In this document: in pieces, positions 60,034 to 64,000 of the stretch
Layout of the letters: every line of letters begins with the position of its first letter
Numbering within the stretch: the first letter of the stretch is position 1
Assembly (NCBI RefSeq): GCF_009730915.1
Contig: NC_052479.1
Coordinates: 1,116,001-1,180,000 of the forward strand
DNA: 64,000 nucleotides
Direction: 5' to 3'
Origin: Dioscorea cayenensis subsp. rotundata
Taxonomy: Eukaryota; Streptophyta; Magnoliopsida; Dioscoreales; Dioscoreaceae
Translations under genes and position numbers: made by a program
The notes under the pieces: model-generated
What the model was told of the DNA's origin: nothing
The model's database searches: none
What the model saw: only the letters and a program-made list of their open reading frames with translations

Positions 60034-62804
60034 AATGAACTCCAATGCATCAAATTTATGTTATAAAACACATAAGGAAATATTGTAATACTCTTGGTTG
60101 TTAAATCTATGCATTTACAAAATTTAACCACTCACAGAACTAGTCGTCTCGTCTCGAGACGCGCTCACTGATCAGTGAGTTCCTTCCCCTTGGAGGATGT
60201 TTCGCCACCTAGATACAAGCAGGGAATCCAAATACTAATGAACACAAGAATGATAACTAAAAGGAATGAATGCAATTGCAATGATACAAGTCGACTACGA
60301 AACCTTAGGGTTTTAAGGCAAAACAACGTCATTTTGGACCCAAATGACATCAGAATGAAGTAAACTTAGTTCCAAAGAGTTCAAGGTAAGAAGGGCTTCA
60401 ATTTGGACCAAGGAAGAACCTGAAAAAGCTCAAAATTTATGGTACTACAGTAACTCCGAATTTGCTACAGTAACCGGACATTATACTATGATTTTCTCCC
60501 AATTTACAACACTAAAACAAGAAATTTCTTCAACAACATTTTCACACATGAATCATAAATCATTGGCTTCAATTTAAGCCTATAAACTATCAAATCCATG
60601 GAGAGATTGAAGTTTTTATACATTTCCAAAAACAAGGAAATACGGGAGAAATATAAAATAAAAACATTGGATCTAAGGCTTACCGAATTCAGGAGTTAGG
60701 GAGGAAGGATTTTGGTATTTGAGTTTGCCAGAAATTCTCGCCGGAAAAAAATTTCTTCTAAAGTTATAGTCGGCCGAACAAGAAACAAAGAGAAAGGATG
60801 TGGACCCCACTTGTTATTTAAATTTTTAAATTTTTAAATTTAATTTAAAGTCTGAAACCAACCTTATCTTTCAGGGATCGTGAGCCCCCACGTTCCTGGC
60901 AACCGCTAGTAGTTACGGGATAAATTAAAAATTCCTAAAATTAGATAATTCAGTAGCCTTCCTCTTTTCGCTCGTTGTTCGATTTTGAGGGCGTGTAGCA
61001 AGGACGAGGAAATCTTTACGTGTCGAGTGCTCATCTAGGAGTATTTGTGGTAGGTTCAGCTTTCTCTTCTTGATGGGTTATCTTTTTATTAGTCCTTGTT
61101 GTGATTCCTTAATGCTTAGGGTTTCCTTTTTGTTTTTAAATTGTTCTAGGGTTTTCAGGAGTGGTCGAGGAGTATCTGGTTTTATCCTTGAAAAAAAGTT
61201 AACGGGGTAATTTGTGGAAGCCTAATTTCGGAGTGCTTTTAGTTTTGGTGTTAGACAAGTAAGTAAATCACGTATAAACCTGTATATATATAATTTCTGA
61301 TTCACCGTGAATCATCGATACAATTATTTAATAACTTTGGATTTTATTGTTAAAACCATTCATGATATTATATTTAAATGTTTTGAGATTTAAAATACTG
61401 TATCTATCCTTATTTCAAAACTTAGATTTCTAATTATTTAATTGCTATTTATTTGATTCTATACTTAATTAATTACGGATCTAAGATTCATTTGACAGCC
61501 ATTACTCTGATGATGTATTAATTCAATATTTTTTTATTTTTGATTCTTTGTGAACACTTTGTTGTCAAAGGTTCACGAATTTTGCATGTATTTATTCGTT
61601 TATTTAATCGATTAATATCGATAATTTAATTAAGGATCTCATGTTACAGTCAACAACCATTTAATTAGTTATTATATAATCTACTCATTTTTGTTTTATT
61701 ATGAAAAGTGCGAAAATATTTATTACTTGAGAATTTTTGGAATGGTTTTTCATAATTATTATTCAAATTCTTTAACCATAAACTCGAGTAATGAATTTTT
61801 TTATACTTAATCAATTACCGAGTTTATTATTGAGTGGTTATCTATGTTAGGTAAATTGTATTCATTAATTGCTTTTATGGATTAGATTATGAAGATAGTG
61901 TACTTCAATTATCTATTTGTTTAAGTTATTATTATTTGATAATAATTGGAATTATTTTTCATTAGAAAAAGGGGATCACCGAATTTCTGTATTTTCGTAT
62001 TGACAATGATTTTAGACCCGACATATTTTGACATAGTAACATGTAGTTCCCAAATTAACTTTGCAATAACCACATCGACTGGGGTTAAACACGACCGGTA
62101 ATCGACACGTACTCGACTACGATAAGAAACTAGTTTCGCACCGTTCCGTCGATGGAGAATAGCAGACTCTGAAAAATCGGCTCGGGTCACGGGGATAAAT
62201 AAATGAACTCGACAATCCAACTCGGGTCAGCGAGTTTAAATATATGAGTTACGTGGTTTTTGTTTTACGGCGTTAGTTATTTGGGGGACATATATACTCG
62301 TTTACTTGGAGAAATTATGGTTGTTTGAAACACTCGAAATCGAAGTTTTATTTACATTACTTATTGTATAAATTTTTACACTTAAGCATGTTTTGTGAAA
62401 TTATTGAGTTTTGTGATCCCTATATTTTTTTAGTGGTTGCTTCTTTGAGTCGTCAAGCTCATAAATAGTGGTTTTTATCCTTTTCGGATCGGGGAGTAAG
62501 TGTGTGGTGGATAGCTTAGCGGGGGACTGATTGGCGAGCACCAGTTGGTTATCATGTAAATAGTCTTTCTGTTTGTGAACTTAGAACTGTTATTTGTTTA
62601 AGCTTTGAACCTTGCACTTTTAGTTTCACGTGGATCATAGTTGTGAACACGGTTATCGTATCCCTTAAATTCTTGTTCTTGTGATGTTAGTACCTTGTTA
62701 TATCTTATCTTTGTAAGACAGATCATGAGGCCTTGTATGTCCATTGGGTCTCGACCTTATGGGTATACGGCCGTTTGTCAATGCCTCGGGCTCGGGGCGT
62801 GACA
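58919..62804 (+). mobile_element. Probable solo LTR of a Ty3/gypsy (Tekay/Del-like) retrotransposon
   Basis: The left end TGTCACGTCCCGAACC and the right end GGCTCGGGGCGTGACA form the TG...CA termini with a longer imperfect inverted match. Such TGTCACG...CGTGACA ends are typical of large plant chromovirus LTRs, and 3.9 kb fits the Tekay/Del range. The bases after the right end do not give the usual TGGTATCAGAGC primer site, and there is no gag or pol, so a solo LTR is the simplest reading. The 5-base flanks (AAGCT, AAGGA) do not match, which leaves room for recombination between two elements. A region near 59310-59350 (GTGAGTAACACATGTTACCC) resembles the conserved interior of these LTRs. Confidence 0.6.
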
Positions 62805-63030
62805 AAGGAAATGAAGAGGGAGAAGGATCCAGGTTGGTTTCTCTCATTCGTTCATTCTTTTTTTTTATAATATAATAAATGACCTAATTGGCCTCTTAAT
62901 AGAAAAATCATAGAAAATGGATCCAAATGACGGAATTGCCCCTGATTTTTTTACATAAAAGCTACTATGCAAACATGCAAAAAATGTCACTTCTACTAAA
63001 TGACCATCTTACCCCTAATGCAAGTATAAA
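62805..63030. other. Short unexplained segment between LTR and RNase H remnant
   Basis: About 225 bases, not recognisably part of either neighbour; one frame has no similarity that I can name. It may be part of the original RNase H locus or another small insertion. Confidence 0.3.
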
Positions 63031-63376
63031 AATCTAAATAGGCCCGAGGTCTAAATCAAGACAGGGTACAACAAAGCTATTCATGGTTCTCTTAATGTGA
63101 CAATCGACCCCACATTGGGCGAAGCTTTAGCGTGCAGAGAATCACACCTTTGGATGCTCCAACACAACATTCATGGGGTGATTCTTGAATCTGACTCATT
63201 GGAAATGATTTCTCGCATCGTTCACTAATATCCAGCTTCAGCACATCAGACGATCATCAAACATGGCCGCTCATCAACTTGCCCATGTTGTTTCTTCTTC
63301 TTTCTTCTTTCGCAAGGAGTGGTTTCACCCCCTCGTTTCTTGTATGATGTTTTATCCTCTGAAGTTTCTTGAATGA
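63031..63376 (+). pseudogene. RNase H (RVT_3) remnant, C-terminal part
   Basis: Reads DPTLGEALACRESHLWML and GVILESDSLEMISRIVH, with the second (Glu) and third (Asp) catalytic acids of RNase H. A stop at 63226-63228 and a shift of frame follow, after which RRSSNMAAHQLAHVV and KEWFHPLVSC run to a TGA at 63374-63376. These are the usual last blocks of the domain. With the part at 58560-58918 it makes one broken copy. Confidence 0.65.
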
Positions 63377-64000
63377 AATTCTTTGTTAGCTTTTCAATAT
63401 ATATATATATATATATATTTATTTTATTTATTTTATTTTTAATATATATATATAAAAGAACGAATCACTATGCATAGGCCTAGATTTAAATCATTTTCAA
63501 CAGTTGGATGAAAATCCAACAATCTTCATTAATTTTTAAATTTCTATTACTATACTTATGAATAATAGATGAAAAATGTGATGTACAGTGTTTTAATCGG
63601 AATCGTATTTTAGCACTCTCTCACTGCTCTTCTTTCTCATCTTTTTTAAACTCCGGGGCGTTCCTATCAACGCCCCGGAGGATGTTATATATATATATAT
63701 TAAATTTTTTAAATGATTTGCAATTTTTTCATATAAATTTTAGGCAAAAAACTCACTGGCATAAATATATAAATGAAAAATAAACATATCTTTTTAATTT
63801 AAAAGTTTATCTTTTAAAAATATATTCTTCATGCAATGCGCTTACGCATGCCCACTAGGATCTGTGTTTAGATCCTTTCGAGCCACTATATATTTTTATT
63901 AAATAATTTATTATTTAATAAAAATAATTAAATTTTTTTCTACAATCTTACTTAAGCCTCGTCGTTAAAAAAAATTGATCCTACATTTGCTGGACTTTAC
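63377..64000. other. AT-rich window end, with a perfect GC hairpin
   Basis: TA runs near 63400-63418, 63440-63455 and 63687-63700. At 63651-63680 a perfect 12-bp inverted repeat, CTCCGGGGCGTT and AACGCCCCGGAG around a 6-base loop, stands out in AT-rich surroundings. A weaker inverted repeat AGGATC...GATCCT follows at about 63857-63876. No gene. Confidence 0.7.

Noticed and set aside
58919-62804. Reading the TGTCACG...CGTGACA ends as a TIR DNA transposon
   Set aside because: TG/CA ends, the length and similarity to known chromovirus LTR ends fit a solo LTR better, and there is no transposase; the mismatched flanks keep some doubt.

Overview
The window is nuclear DNA of a flowering plant. It is AT-rich, with long introns bounded by GT/AG, 5'UTR introns, plant-only gene families (pseudo-response regulator, CCT-motif protein, RS2Z splicing factor, receptor-like cytoplasmic kinase, PPR protein) and plant transposons. 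The species cannot be read from the sequence; a non-grass monocot is possible but is only a guess. A 1000-base run of N (22379-23378) is an assembly gap. No bacterial, phage, CRISPR or organellar content was seen. I found no wholly new biological system; the most interesting signals lie in the clock gene PRR7/PRR37 and in the mobile elements around it.

Layout. 1-2380: 5' part of an RS2Z33-type SR splicing factor (minus; its 3' end is outside the window). 5.1-8.0 kb: glycine-rich A3-like protein with XYPPX repeats (plus), with a 1.6 kb 5'UTR intron. 9.05-13.15 kb: six-exon RPP30, the p30 subunit of RNase P/MRP (plus). 13.2-18.3 kb: a long gene-poor stretch. 18.3-19.4 kb: three-exon CCT-motif protein (minus). 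19.5-30.4 kb: repeat-rich, with a decayed LINE-type zinc-binding fragment, a 42-bp tandem array, the gap and a probable LTR fragment. 30.5-32.1 kb: intronless PPR gene (plus), facing tail-to-tail, 10 bp apart, a two-exon BTB/POZ gene (minus, 32.1-34.7 kb). 36.3-39.1 kb: PBL-type receptor-like cytoplasmic kinase (minus). 40.4-42.2 kb: tandem array interrupted by a TIR element of about 1 kb. 42.5-47.3 kb: eight-exon PRR7/PRR37-like clock gene (minus) with a SINE in its last intron. 49.46-49.9 kb: minisatellite with TTAGGG tracts. 50.0-53.5 kb: nine-exon chloroplast thioredoxin-like AAED1/PRXL2 protein (minus). 54.4-58.0 kb: four-exon leukotriene A4 hydrolase-type M1 aminopeptidase (minus) with a fold-back MITE in intron 3. 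58.6-63.4 kb: an RNase H (RVT_3) remnant split by a probable 3.9 kb solo LTR.

The genes do not form one pathway. RS2Z33 and RPP30 act in RNA processing, PRR and the CCT protein in transcriptional and clock control, the kinase in plasma-membrane signalling, the PPR protein probably in organelle RNA, and AAED1 in chloroplast redox chemistry. From memory, the RS2Z33, PPR and AAED1 homologues are close together on Arabidopsis chromosome 2 (At2g37340, At2g37320, At2g37240), which suggests an old conserved block.

Exon joins were checked by reading-frame phase: the exon lengths of every complete multi-exon gene sum to a multiple of three, except PRR, which is one base too long in its receiver-domain exon.
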